This document shows positions 19,541-27,501 of a stretch of DNA of 64,000 nucleotides, piece after piece (positions within the stretch are counted from its first letter, which is position 1; every line of letters begins with the position of its first letter). This DNA is from F23-D06 sp045130275 (lineage in GTDB: Bacteria > Bacteroidota > Bacteroidia > Bacteroidales > WCHB1-69): contig JBGUPL010000013.1 in assembly GCA_045130275.1 (NCBI GenBank), forward strand, positions 1-64,000, given 5' to 3'. The notes under the pieces are model-generated. The model was not told the origin of the DNA, ran no database searches, and saw only the letters and a list, made by a program, of their open reading frames with translations. Both the position numbers and the translations under genes were made by a program.

Positions 19541-20098
19541 TTAAAGTTGTGCAACAGAAGCTTTGAAACGTTCGCCGCGTTCCCTGTAGGTGACCTGGCC
19601 GTTGCCGTGGACGCCCGGAGCATACAACACCGCATCGCCTTTCTGGCAGGAATAGAATGCATGGTTCACTGCATCCTCCATGCTCATGGTCATCATCACC
19701 GGAATGCCCAACTCCGCAATTCTTTGGTAAACATCAATGCTGTACACGCCTTGCAGCACCACCTCCTTGACCTTTTGTTGCGCCTCTTTCAGGACATCCT
19801 CGCTCAAAAGGTCCGGGGAATCGATGTTGGTGATCCATACGGTGGGTTTGGTCATGGACTGCAACGAATACCAAACGGCATTTGCCGTGGTGGAACGCGC
19901 ATCATCGATGAAATCCACGCCCGCGAAGCTCTTGACGTGCTCCAATTTGTGGGCGCTGCCCTCGAAATCGGACAACGATTCGGCTATATTTTTCTGACGC
20001 AGGCGGATCAGCTGTTCTGACAAAGTCCCAACCCGTGGATTGGATGTCTCTCTGGCTTGTTCGAACAAGCGAAAACTGTTATTCTTCTTTGTAGGCAT
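19541..20098 (-). CDS. Stand-alone MurD C-terminal (ligase) domain
   Basis: 185 residues in the exact place of murD, between mraY and ftsW, but containing only the C-terminal domain of a Mur ligase. SAHKLEHVKSFAGVDFIDDARSTTANAVWYSL corresponds, in parts, to the MurD region KxHRxE-xxxG-xFINDSKATNxxA, and DAVLYAPGVHGNGQ and the ERGERFK ending match the MurD C-terminus. The UDP-binding N-terminal domain and the P-loop ATPase domain are absent, and only 61 bases separate it from the mraY stop, so they cannot be restored by a frameshift. The conserved lysine of DSKAT is arginine here (DARST). It cannot be a working D-glutamate ligase alone; it may be a remnant or a domain with a new binding role. 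Confidence 0.75.
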   Translation of the reverse strand: MPTKKNNSFRLFEQARETSNPRVGTLSEQLIRLRQKNIAESLSDFEGSAHKLEHVKSFAGVDFIDDARSTTANAVWYSLQSMTKPTVWITNIDSPDLLSEDVLKEAQQKVKEVVLQGVYSIDVYQRIAELGIPVMMTMSMEDAVNHAFYSCQKGDAVLYAPGVHGNGQVTYRERGERFKASVAQL

Positions 20099-20159
20099 AA
20101 TGGTTTGTGGTTTGTTATTTATTGTCTAAGGTTTTGATTTTAAGTCCAGGCCCGAAGTT

Positions 20160-21422
20160 TTATCGGATTTTCAGTGTCGCAATGGCCAACACCGCAAGGA
20201 GCATGCTGACCACAATGAACCGTTGCACGATTTTCGATTCATGCATCCCTTTTTTCTGAAAATGGTGATGCAGCGGCGACATCAGGAATATACGCCGGCC
20301 TTCGCCGTAACGTTTTTTGGTGTATTTGAAATAAGACACTTGCATAATCACCGACAGGGACTGAGCCAGATAAATCCCACACAGGATCGGGATAAGCAGC
20401 TCTTTGCGGATGATGATGCAGGATACTGCCACGATACCGCCGAGGGTGAGGCTTCCTGTGTCGCCCATGAACACCTGCGCCGGATAGCAGTTCCACCAAT
20501 AGAAACCGATACAGGCGCCGATCACGGCCGAAACGAAAATCACCAACTCCCCGATATTGGGGATATACATGATGTTCAGATAATTGGCGAAAATCACATT
20601 TCCCGACACATAAGCGAGAATGGCTATACCAACAGCAACAGAGGCGGTTGTACCGGTCGCCAGGCCATCCAGCCCGTCAGTGAGGTTCGCCCCGTTGGAG
20701 ACTGCCGCGATAATGAAAACGATTATCGGGATGAACAACAGGAACGACCACTTCCCGGATTTGTCACCCATCCAACGGGTAAGTGCAGCGTAATCCATCT
20801 CGTGGCTTTTCACAAAAGGAATCGTGGTCTTGGAAGAGTGATGGGGCTCATCGAAAAGTTTGGGTGTGTGCGCGTTACCTTGATTCTCCACTTGGAGCAA
20901 CTCCCCGGATGTGACTTGGGTCACTTGCTGCTTCTGGACAGTTTTCTCGCAAATGACAGCACTCGGATGAAAATACATGACCGCGCCGACCACCAAACCA
21001 AGCAGAATCTGTCCCAACAACTTCTTGCGTGGCGAAAGTCCTTCCTTGTTCTTCTTGAAAACCTTGATATAGTCATCGGCAAATCCCAGCATTCCTAACC
21101 ACAGAGTGGTGAAAATCATCAAAATGACATAGATATTCCGCAATTCACAAAGCAGAAGCACCGGAACGAGTATGGCGGCAATGATGATGAGCCCGCCCAT
21201 CGTGGGGGTGCCGGCTTTCTCACTCTGCCCCGCCAGTCCCAACTCTCTGACACTCTCCCCTATTTGCTTTTTTTTCAGGTATTTGATGAAAAACTTACCA
21301 AAGAAAATAGAGATGATCAATGCCAGTACAAAGGCGGAAACGGAACGGAAGGAAATATATTGGAAGACACCCGTGCCGGGGTATCTTTGTGTATGCAGCC
21401 AAGAGAATAAATAATATAGCAT
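20160..21422 (-). CDS. mraY: Phospho-MurNAc-pentapeptide transferase
   Basis: Makes lipid I from UDP-MurNAc-pentapeptide and undecaprenyl phosphate at the inner membrane. 420 residues with about ten helices. Seen: GTPTMGGL, the catalytic FADDYIKV with an Asp pair, NLTDGLDGLA, and the C-terminal SPLHHHFQKKGMHESKIV with the triple-His motif. There is a long periplasmic or cytoplasmic insert of about 70 residues (VTQVTSGELLQVENQGN and following), as in other Bacteroidetes MraY proteins. It lies 11 bases after murE. Confidence 0.96.
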   Translation of the reverse strand: MLYYLFSWLHTQRYPGTGVFQYISFRSVSAFVLALIISIFFGKFFIKYLKKKQIGESVRELGLAGQSEKAGTPTMGGLIIIAAILVPVLLLCELRNIYVILMIFTTLWLGMLGFADDYIKVFKKNKEGLSPRKKLLGQILLGLVVGAVMYFHPSAVICEKTVQKQQVTQVTSGELLQVENQGNAHTPKLFDEPHHSSKTTIPFVKSHEMDYAALTRWMGDKSGKWSFLLFIPIIVFIIAAVSNGANLTDGLDGLATGTTASVAVGIAILAYVSGNVIFANYLNIMYIPNIGELVIFVSAVIGACIGFYWWNCYPAQVFMGDTGSLTLGGIVAVSCIIIRKELLIPILCGIYLAQSLSVIMQVSYFKYTKKRYGEGRRIFLMSPLHHHFQKKGMHESKIVQRFIVVSMLLAVLAIATLKIR

Positions 21423-21433
21423 ATCTTTCTGAT

Positions 21434-22906
21434 TTATTGAATGTTGAAATTGGCTTTTAGTTCTTCTGTATCATCAAAATGGTGTTTGACGTGGTTGATT
21501 TCCTGATAGTTCTCATGCCCTTTTCCCGCCACAAGAAGCACTCCTTGCGGTTGCAACATCATGCAGGCCGTCTTGATGGCCTCGCGACGGTTCTCAATGA
21601 CCAACACCTGCTTGGATTTCGCTGCGGGGACGCCTTTCAACATGTCGTTCAGAATGGCTTGAGGATCTTCGGTACGAGGATTGTCGGAGGTAAGCAACAC
21701 TTTGGAACTGTAACGGCAGGCAATTTCAGCCATTTCAGGGCGTTTCAGCGCGTCCCTGTCTCCTCCGCAGCCCACCACTGTAATCACCTCAGCCCCTTTG
21801 CCGACGATGTCGCGGATGGTTTTCAACACATTTTCAAGGGCATCTGGTGTATGCGCATAGTCCACAATGGCCGTGCCTCCCGCTTCATTGTGCAACATCT
21901 GGAAACGACCCGCCGCACTGTCCAGCATACTCATTTTCGTCAGCACCATGTCCTTGTCCAGACCCAACAGAACTGCTGCCCCATAGATGGCCAAGAGATT
22001 GTATGCATTGAACTTGCCGCAAAGCTTGAAATAGACCTCCCGGTCGTTGATCCTCATGTGGAGACCGGTGAAGGCGTTTTCCATCACCAAACCTTTGAAA
22101 TCGGCGGCGGTACGGAGACTGTATGTATGAACGGCCGCCTTGGTGTTCTGCACCATCACCCGACCGTTTTTGTCATCGACATTGGTAAGGGCGAAGGCCG
22201 TTTTAGGCAATTTGTCAAAGAAGGACTTCTTGGCCGCGATGTAATTGGCGAACGTCTTGTGGAAATCAAGGTGATCGTGGGTGATGTTACTGAAGATCGC
22301 ACCGGCGAAACGCAATCCGGAGACCCGATGTTGGCAAAGCGCATGCGAACTGACTTCCATGAAGCAGTACTCGCACTGGCTCTCAACCATCTGGGAGAGC
22401 AATTTGTTGAGTTCTACCGCGTCAGGCGTGGTGTGGGTAGCAGGAATCGTTTCATCCCCCACCCTATTGACAATTGTGGAGAGCAGACCCGCCTTGTGAC
22501 CTGCCAACATAAAGAGACGGTGAAGGAGGGTGACCGTAGTGGTCTTGCCGTTGGTTCCGGTGATTCCAACCAGCTTCAGTTTGCGGCTCGGATGGTCGAA
22601 AAAAGCATCTGCAAGCAGGCCCAACGCCACGGAACTGTCCGCCACCTTGATGTAACATACATGCTCGTCAAGTGTGTCGGGAAGCGTCTCGCACACCACG
22701 GCGCGGCATCCCTGTGCGATGGCGGCCGGAATGTACTTGTGTCCATCCGTCTGCGTACCACGCTGTGCCACATAGAGTTGCGTAGTGCCTTCGGGCTGGA
22801 CCGACACGACACGAGAGTCAAACAGTATTTCCGAAATGTTCAACTCCGGAAACCCCGTCAGCTCATAAGAGCGCAACGACTTCAGCAGTATATCCAATGG
22901 TTTCAT
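21434..22906 (-). CDS. murE: UDP-MurNAc-tripeptide synthetase, meso-diaminopimelate type
   Basis: Adds the third residue of the peptidoglycan stem. 490 residues with the three Mur ligase domains: substrate domain (1-105), ATPase with GITGTNGKTTT (about 114-124) and SNITHDHLDFH, and the ligase domain. The DNPR motif (LTSDNPRTEDP) is that of enzymes specific for meso-diaminopimelate rather than lysine. VDYAHTPDALENVL is conserved. A GGTTAAW heptamer array begins 13 bases before its ATG, where a ribosome site would lie. Confidence 0.96.
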   Translation of the reverse strand: MKPLDILLKSLRSYELTGFPELNISEILFDSRVVSVQPEGTTQLYVAQRGTQTDGHKYIPAAIAQGCRAVVCETLPDTLDEHVCYIKVADSSVALGLLADAFFDHPSRKLKLVGITGTNGKTTTVTLLHRLFMLAGHKAGLLSTIVNRVGDETIPATHTTPDAVELNKLLSQMVESQCEYCFMEVSSHALCQHRVSGLRFAGAIFSNITHDHLDFHKTFANYIAAKKSFFDKLPKTAFALTNVDDKNGRVMVQNTKAAVHTYSLRTAADFKGLVMENAFTGLHMRINDREVYFKLCGKFNAYNLLAIYGAAVLLGLDKDMVLTKMSMLDSAAGRFQMLHNEAGGTAIVDYAHTPDALENVLKTIRDIVGKGAEVITVVGCGGDRDALKRPEMAEIACRYSSKVLLTSDNPRTEDPQAILNDMLKGVPAAKSKQVLVIENRREAIKTACMMLQPQGVLLVAGKGHENYQEINHVKHHFDDTEELKANFNIQ

Positions 22907-22918
22907 TGTCTTTTTAAA

Positions 22919-22974
22919 GGTTAATGGTTAAAGGTTAATGGTTAAAGGTTAATGGTTAAAGGTTATAGTTTAAG
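22919..22974. repeat. Heptamer array GGTTAAW between ftsI and murE
   Basis: GGTTAAT and GGTTAAA alternate for six units, then two degenerate units (GGTTATA, GTTTAAG). It fills nearly all of the 74-base gap between the ftsI stop and the murE start. The GGTTAA core is shared with the arrays at 44543-44633. Confidence 0.92.
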
Positions 22975-22980
22975 TCAGGG

Positions 22981-25305
22981 TCAGGGATCAAGATAGATTT
23001 TCACGATTCCTGACGAATTATCAAGCACTTGCGATTTGACGCGGCCTTTTCCTGAGATTCTAACTTTGTAGCCGGCACGGATAAGTTCCGTGACAGCATC
23101 GGAGGCGAGCATACCCCGCACATCGGGCATTTTCTGGTACTGAGTCAGCGGCAGCGCGCGCACTGAGACGTGGCGGTTCGTGTCTGCCGCATCCACCCGG
23201 AGATAAGGCGCTGGCGTTTCGTAATCCACTGTATCATAGCCCAAACCGTTCAGCAGGGTGTTGAAGTATTTCCTGCGGATGGGGGCCGTGCGTCCCAGCG
23301 GCGTGAACGGGAAATCTGCGGCACTGCGTGTGGCACTGTAGTTGGAGCTGTTCATGATGCTGCGGGCAATGCGCGCGAAAGCATCAACAGCCACACTACT
23401 CATCTGAGGCACACCGTAGATATAGACAATGACGGTGTATTGCGGCCTGTCCATCGGGAAGTAGCCACAGAAGGAGACCGCGTTGATATCCTTCCTGTAG
23501 CAACCCATCTGCTCGTCCCAAATGTCGCGGGTTCCCGTCTTGCCTGCGAACATGCAGTTCTCGTCACGGTACCGGTAGGCTGTCCCGTGTTCACCCCACA
23601 CCACTTGCTCCAGATAATAGCGTGCCTTCCGGACAGTGGAAGCAGAGGCTATGGAATCCATAAGTACCTGTGGCTCAAAACGTTGAACGGTATCATACAT
23701 ATCCGTGACATAACGGACAAACATAGGTGCCATCATCTTTCCATCGTTGGCAATGGCGTTGTAATAGATCAACGTTCGGATAATCGGGATGTTGAAGCCC
23801 GCCCCGAAACAAGTTGCATAGTAGGTGTTAAAATCGTTGGTGCCGTCCTTGATGCGGGCAGGCAGAAGGTCGCCGAGCTGGCTGTGCACCGTGTCCAGGA
23901 GACCGAACTTCCTGAGCTGCTCGAGATAGTTGGCGAACCCCCGTTTCCCGTACGTGTCAAAGATCATCTTGGCTATACCGACATTCGACGAACGTTTGAA
24001 CACCTCAAGGGCAGAGACGTCGAGCACCGGATAGTCATGGTCAACCTTCGTGTACTTGAGGATTTTTCCGGATTTTGTGGGGAATTCGAACGTGTTCTTG
24101 TAGATTCTGTACCTGCCGACGGTGTCATTGGGGACTTTCTCGAGGTATGCCAGCAGGGAAGCCAGTTTGAAGGTGGAGCCCGGCTCGACCTTGGCATTGA
24201 GGGCATACTCCATGCTTTCGGTATAGTAGGAAGCGTCAGGCGCCGCACGGCGCAGGTTGGAAATGGCCTTGATCTCACCGGTCTTGGTCTCCATCACGAT
24301 GGCGCAGCCCCACTCCGCATTCAACTCCGAAAGTTTCCGGGAGAGTTCGTTGTGTACAGCGTGCTGTATTTCCAACTTCAAGGTAGTGTGGATGTTATAG
24401 CCATCGACAGGGTCCATTCTGTCCCGAAGCGGCACTTTGGCATGGTTAAGTTCAAGGTATTTCTTACTGCCCTCGACACCGCCCAGAATGTCGTTCATGG
24501 AATGCTCCAGCCCGTATTGGCGTTCCGGACTCTCCACACCGAGAGTGCGCTTGGCCATCTCCCCATAGGGGTTAATACGCACATTCGCAGACACATAGTT
24601 GAAGTGCGGATGCATCACTGCCACCCGGAGGGTGTCATAGGTGGGCGCCGCTTCGACACCTTGGCGTTTCGCTCTTCTTTTCTCCCGTTTGCTTATCTTC
24701 TTGTCGGCCACGACAACCGTCTTGAACAGATAAGGCCGGTTTTTGATGAATGCGGTATCGACGCCCATCACCCACGACTTTTCATCCCAATCCTTCACGG
24801 GGAACAGGGTGGCATAGTGCTTGTTCTTGACATTCTTTTTGAAGAAGTCGTAGTAGTAATCGGCATCATATCTCGGGAAACGGTCTTTGAATTGCAGATA
24901 AAAGTCATCGGCCAGTTTGCGGAAGATGGAGTCGAAGGCGTTCGGATTCTTGCTGAGCGTGTCGCCATACTCTTTCACAAAGCCTTTGCCGTCGAAGGCC
25001 ACCTCGAAAACGGTGAAATTCGCCACCAGCACACGGCCGTGGTCATCATAGATCTCGCCGCGGACAGGCCGCAGGGTGTTCTCGCGCACGAAACAGTAGG
25101 TGTCGTCGTTCGCCAGATCCTCCCAGCCGGGCTCGGTGGTGTCCACACATTTGTCGGACGTGCCGGAAGCGACAGCGCGTTCCACGATGGAAAGGTAGAG
25201 GATCTTGGCCAAGCAGGCAACGCCGAACAACAGCATCAGCAGATAAACCACCGACATTCTCCGCAAGGTGGTAGGAGAGGCCTCTTTTCTTCTACTTGTT
25301 TTCAT
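22981..25305 (-). CDS. ftsI: Septal penicillin-binding protein (transpeptidase) with PASTA domain
   Basis: 774 residues, longer than the roughly 600 of proteobacterial FtsI. One transmembrane helix (about 18-40), a dimerisation domain from LRPVRGEIYDDHG, then the transpeptidase with nucleophile Ser377 (EPGSTFK), SSN at 439-441 and KTG at 589-591. A PASTA domain closes the protein (about 705-774, PDVRGMLASDAVTELIRAGYKV). It cross-links septal peptidoglycan with FtsW. It overlaps ftsL by 14 bases and sits in the standard place of the dcw cluster. Confidence 0.95.
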   Translation of the reverse strand: MKTSRRKEASPTTLRRMSVVYLLMLLFGVACLAKILYLSIVERAVASGTSDKCVDTTEPGWEDLANDDTYCFVRENTLRPVRGEIYDDHGRVLVANFTVFEVAFDGKGFVKEYGDTLSKNPNAFDSIFRKLADDFYLQFKDRFPRYDADYYYDFFKKNVKNKHYATLFPVKDWDEKSWVMGVDTAFIKNRPYLFKTVVVADKKISKREKRRAKRQGVEAAPTYDTLRVAVMHPHFNYVSANVRINPYGEMAKRTLGVESPERQYGLEHSMNDILGGVEGSKKYLELNHAKVPLRDRMDPVDGYNIHTTLKLEIQHAVHNELSRKLSELNAEWGCAIVMETKTGEIKAISNLRRAAPDASYYTESMEYALNAKVEPGSTFKLASLLAYLEKVPNDTVGRYRIYKNTFEFPTKSGKILKYTKVDHDYPVLDVSALEVFKRSSNVGIAKMIFDTYGKRGFANYLEQLRKFGLLDTVHSQLGDLLPARIKDGTNDFNTYYATCFGAGFNIPIIRTLIYYNAIANDGKMMAPMFVRYVTDMYDTVQRFEPQVLMDSIASASTVRKARYYLEQVVWGEHGTAYRYRDENCMFAGKTGTRDIWDEQMGCYRKDINAVSFCGYFPMDRPQYTVIVYIYGVPQMSSVAVDAFARIARSIMNSSNYSATRSAADFPFTPLGRTAPIRRKYFNTLLNGLGYDTVDYETPAPYLRVDAADTNRHVSVRALPLTQYQKMPDVRGMLASDAVTELIRAGYKVRISGKGRVKSQVLDNSSGIVKIYLDP

Positions 25306-25708
25306 GAGTCCGCTCCTTTCTTTTAAACCAACGGCGCTTCTCCACCGGCTTCGGGGTCTCTTTCACCGTAAACGTGTGTTTCTCGTCTGTCACAAATCCC
25401 CTTTCCTGCATCTTCTGGATGAGGATTTTGTTTTTCTCGTAGGGGATGAACTGATTGTTCGCTTTCAGTTTGCTGATTTCCGCTTTATACGTATTCTCCA
25501 GCTCCGTGATCTTCTTCTGTTTGACATGGATACGCTGCTCGCTGACCACCAAAATGGTGACCAGGATCAGCACGAAAAAGAAATACAAGTACCATGGACG
25601 GACTTTCTTTTTCACCAAAATCTCACCTCCGAAGATATTGGAGAAGAATTCACCGAAACGGGTGCGTTCTTTCGGCTGCTGTTGCGGATTATGAGAGGTG
25701 GTTTCCAT
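25292..25708 (-). CDS. ftsL: FtsL-like division protein
   Basis: 138 residues with one transmembrane helix (about 42-60, YLYFFFVLILVTILVV), a basic cytoplasmic N-terminal region and a periplasmic segment that starts as a short coiled coil (QRIHVKQKKITELENTYKAE). This is the layout of the Bacteroidetes FtsL-like family, and the place between rsmH and ftsI is diagnostic. It overlaps rsmH by 20 bases and ftsI by 14. Identification rests mostly on topology and position because FtsL sequences are poorly conserved. Confidence 0.85.
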   Translation of the reverse strand: METTSHNPQQQPKERTRFGEFFSNIFGGEILVKKKVRPWYLYFFFVLILVTILVVSEQRIHVKQKKITELENTYKAEISKLKANNQFIPYEKNKILIQKMQERGFVTDEKHTFTVKETPKPVEKRRWFKRKERTHENK

Positions 25709-26615
25709 GATTGATAGGGGTTATTTTCTCGGCGACGCGCAGTTTGGCGCTGCGGGCGCGAGGATTGACACTAATTTCTTCTTCATCAGGCTGAACGGCT
25801 TTCCTCGTGATGAGTTTGAACGGAGTCAGGGGATTGCCGTAAAAATCCTTCTCCACCTCGCCGTCCAGTTTTCCGGCACGCATGAAGTTCTTCACCATGC
25901 GGTCTTCCAAAGAATGGTAAGAGATGACGACCAGCCGGCCGCCAACTTTCAACGCTTCCAGGGCTTGCGTGAGAAAAGACTCCAAAACGGCCATTTCCTG
26001 GTTGACTTCGATGCGTATGGCCTGGAATATTTTGGAAAGGCTTTTATTCTCCTTCCCCCGCAACAACGACGGGCGAAGAGCCTCCACCAGTTGTCCGGTG
26101 GTGGTGATGGGCTGCTCCTCACGGGCTTTAAGGATGCGGCGGGCCAACGCACGAGCGTCGGAAAGCTCGCCGTATCGGTAGAACATGTCGGTCAGCGCCT
26201 TCTCATCGTATTGGTTCACAACATCTTGGGCCGATTTTCCGGATTGAGTGTTCATCCGCATGTCCAACACGCCGTCCTCGCGGTAGGAAAAGCCGCGTTC
26301 AGGGGTATCGAACTGATGGGAAGAGACCCCAAGGTCGGCCAAGATGCCGTCCACGGGAAGGACCTGATGATATTTAAGGAATCTGTTGAGATTCTTGAAA
26401 TTGGAAGGCACAAAAGTGAATCGCTCGTCCTCGATAAGTTGCGATTGCGCATCCGAATCCTGATCAAAAGCGACAAGACGGCCTTGCTGCAATTTCTGCA
26501 TGATGGAACGAGAATGACCACCGCCGCCATAAGTGACATCGACATAAGTGCCGTTGGGATTTGTAACTAAGTAATCTACAGATTGTTGAAGAAGGACCGG
26601 GTTATGATATTCCAT
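25689..26615 (-). CDS. rsmH: 16S rRNA (cytosine-1402-N4) methyltransferase
   Basis: 308 residues. SAM-dependent methyltransferase of the MraW/RsmH family: start EYHNPVLLQQSVDYL, SAM-binding VDVTYGGGGHSR near residue 25-36, LADLGVSSHQFD, RGFSYREDGVLDMRM and the C-terminal ISYHSLEDRMVKNF. It is the second gene of the dcw cluster and overlaps mraZ by 14 bases. Confidence 0.97.
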   Translation of the reverse strand: MEYHNPVLLQQSVDYLVTNPNGTYVDVTYGGGGHSRSIMQKLQQGRLVAFDQDSDAQSQLIEDERFTFVPSNFKNLNRFLKYHQVLPVDGILADLGVSSHQFDTPERGFSYREDGVLDMRMNTQSGKSAQDVVNQYDEKALTDMFYRYGELSDARALARRILKAREEQPITTTGQLVEALRPSLLRGKENKSLSKIFQAIRIEVNQEMAVLESFLTQALEALKVGGRLVVISYHSLEDRMVKNFMRAGKLDGEVEKDFYGNPLTPFKLITRKAVQPDEEEISVNPRARSAKLRVAEKITPINHGNHLS

Positions 26616-27084
26616 TTTGGCCCTCCTTTTCCGTCAAATAGTGCCCGAGGTGCATCTCCTCGTTGAGTTTCTCAAAGTCTTCGGGCTGCATGTCGAACTT
26701 TTCGTGGTATTTCCGACTGTTCCACATTTCGATCTGCCCATTATCCAGCACCATAACCAACTCTTTGTCAATGGAATACATATCCATCAGCGGTTTAGGG
26801 ATAACAATACGATGCTGGGCGTCGCATTCCAGCATGGCCGTGTTGCGCAGAAAGGCGTTGCGGTACAGTTTCACACGGGTCAGGTTGCGGTCAAGGGAAT
26901 TCATATAGTCCATCTGCTTGCGATAGGCTTTTTCGGACCAAAGCATAATGTACTCGCCGAAACCGTGCGTGACATAGAAAGTCTTGCGCTCATCTTCCGA
27001 CAGCGCACGCAAAAGAGCCGTGGGCAGCTTCAACCGCCCGCTCTTCTCTATCGAGACTTCCCAATATCCGTATTCCGTAGTCAT
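26602..27084 (-). CDS. mraZ: MraZ-type transcriptional regulator
   Basis: First gene of the dcw cluster; MraZ proteins are ring-forming DNA-binding repressors of this operon. 160 residues with two SpoVT/AbrB-like halves: VSIEKSGRLKLPTALLRAL and AMLECDAQHRIVIPKPLM. The start at 27084 (MTTEYGYW) is preferred to an upstream ATG at 27120, because 27120 lies inside the promoter box at 27118-27125 and GGAAGG precedes 27084. Possible binding repeats are noted at 27212-27226 and 27384-27408. Confidence 0.93.
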   Translation of the reverse strand: MTTEYGYWEVSIEKSGRLKLPTALLRALSEDERKTFYVTHGFGEYIMLWSEKAYRKQMDYMNSLDRNLTRVKLYRNAFLRNTAMLECDAQHRIVIPKPLMDMYSIDKELVMVLDNGQIEMWNSRKYHEKFDMQPEDFEKLNEEMHLGHYLTEKEGQNGIS

Positions 27085-27117
27085 TTTCCTTCCAAAAAAC
27101 CAGAATTTTTCAGACGA

Positions 27118-27125
27118 CAAAAATA
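27118..27125 (-). promoter_or_regulatory. -7 box (TATTTTTG) of the dcw cluster
   Basis: The minus strand reads TATTTTTG 34 bases before the mraZ start at 27084. Confidence 0.6.
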
Positions 27126-27211
27126 TAATTTTTCCTCAACAAATTTCCATAATCCTCTACTTATTTAATGCTTGTTGTTAAAAATTACACTTAACATTCT
27201 GATTATCAATA

Positions 27212-27226
27212 TGGAATAATATGGAA
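27212..27226 (+). promoter_or_regulatory. Two TGGAA direct repeats at 10-bp spacing, possible MraZ boxes
   Basis: TGGAA-N5-TGGAA upstream of mraZ. Known MraZ sites in other bacteria are TGGGN-type direct repeats separated by 5 bases. Here the repeats read on the strand opposite to mraZ. Confidence 0.35.
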
Positions 27227-27383
27227 AAAAGTTATAAACACATTTCAACAATAAAAATAACATGTTGATTTACAAATAAATACAATATACTGTTTATTAA
27301 ATTGTTATATCGCTGATAGTTAGTTATTTTAATAAAATATCAAGATTATTATTCAAAAATAACACTGTCACCACAACTGATCT

Positions 27384-27408
27384 TGGAAAAAAATGGAAAC
27401 TTTTGGAG
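27384..27408 (+). promoter_or_regulatory. Three TGGAR direct repeats at 10-bp spacing, possible MraZ boxes
   Basis: TGGAA at 27384, TGGAA at 27394 and TGGAG at 27404, each separated by 5 bases. The site lies between the divergent mraZ and hflX promoters. The rest of the gap 27126-27468 is AT-rich and holds no gene that I can support. Confidence 0.4.
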
Positions 27409-27468
27409 AGCCACCCGCTCATCCAAACGCCAAATCAAGACATCGTCATGGTTATCGTCAAAAAATTG

Positions 27469-27476
27469 TATTTTTG
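27469..27476 (+). promoter_or_regulatory. -7 box (TATTTTTG) of hflX
   Basis: TATTTTTG lies 25 bases before the ATG at 27502 and downstream of an earlier in-frame ATG at 27403, which supports the later start. Confidence 0.6.
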
Positions 27477-27501
27477 CCGTCATAATAAGAAAGAAGCATC
27501 A

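Noticed and set aside
20099..20159. Missing murD N-terminal and ATPase domains hidden by a frameshift
   Set aside because: Only 61 bases lie between the short gene and the mraY stop, far too few for about 300 residues.
23170..25326. 718-codon open frame on the plus strand
   Set aside because: Antisense shadow of ftsI, which has all transpeptidase motifs and fits the dcw order.
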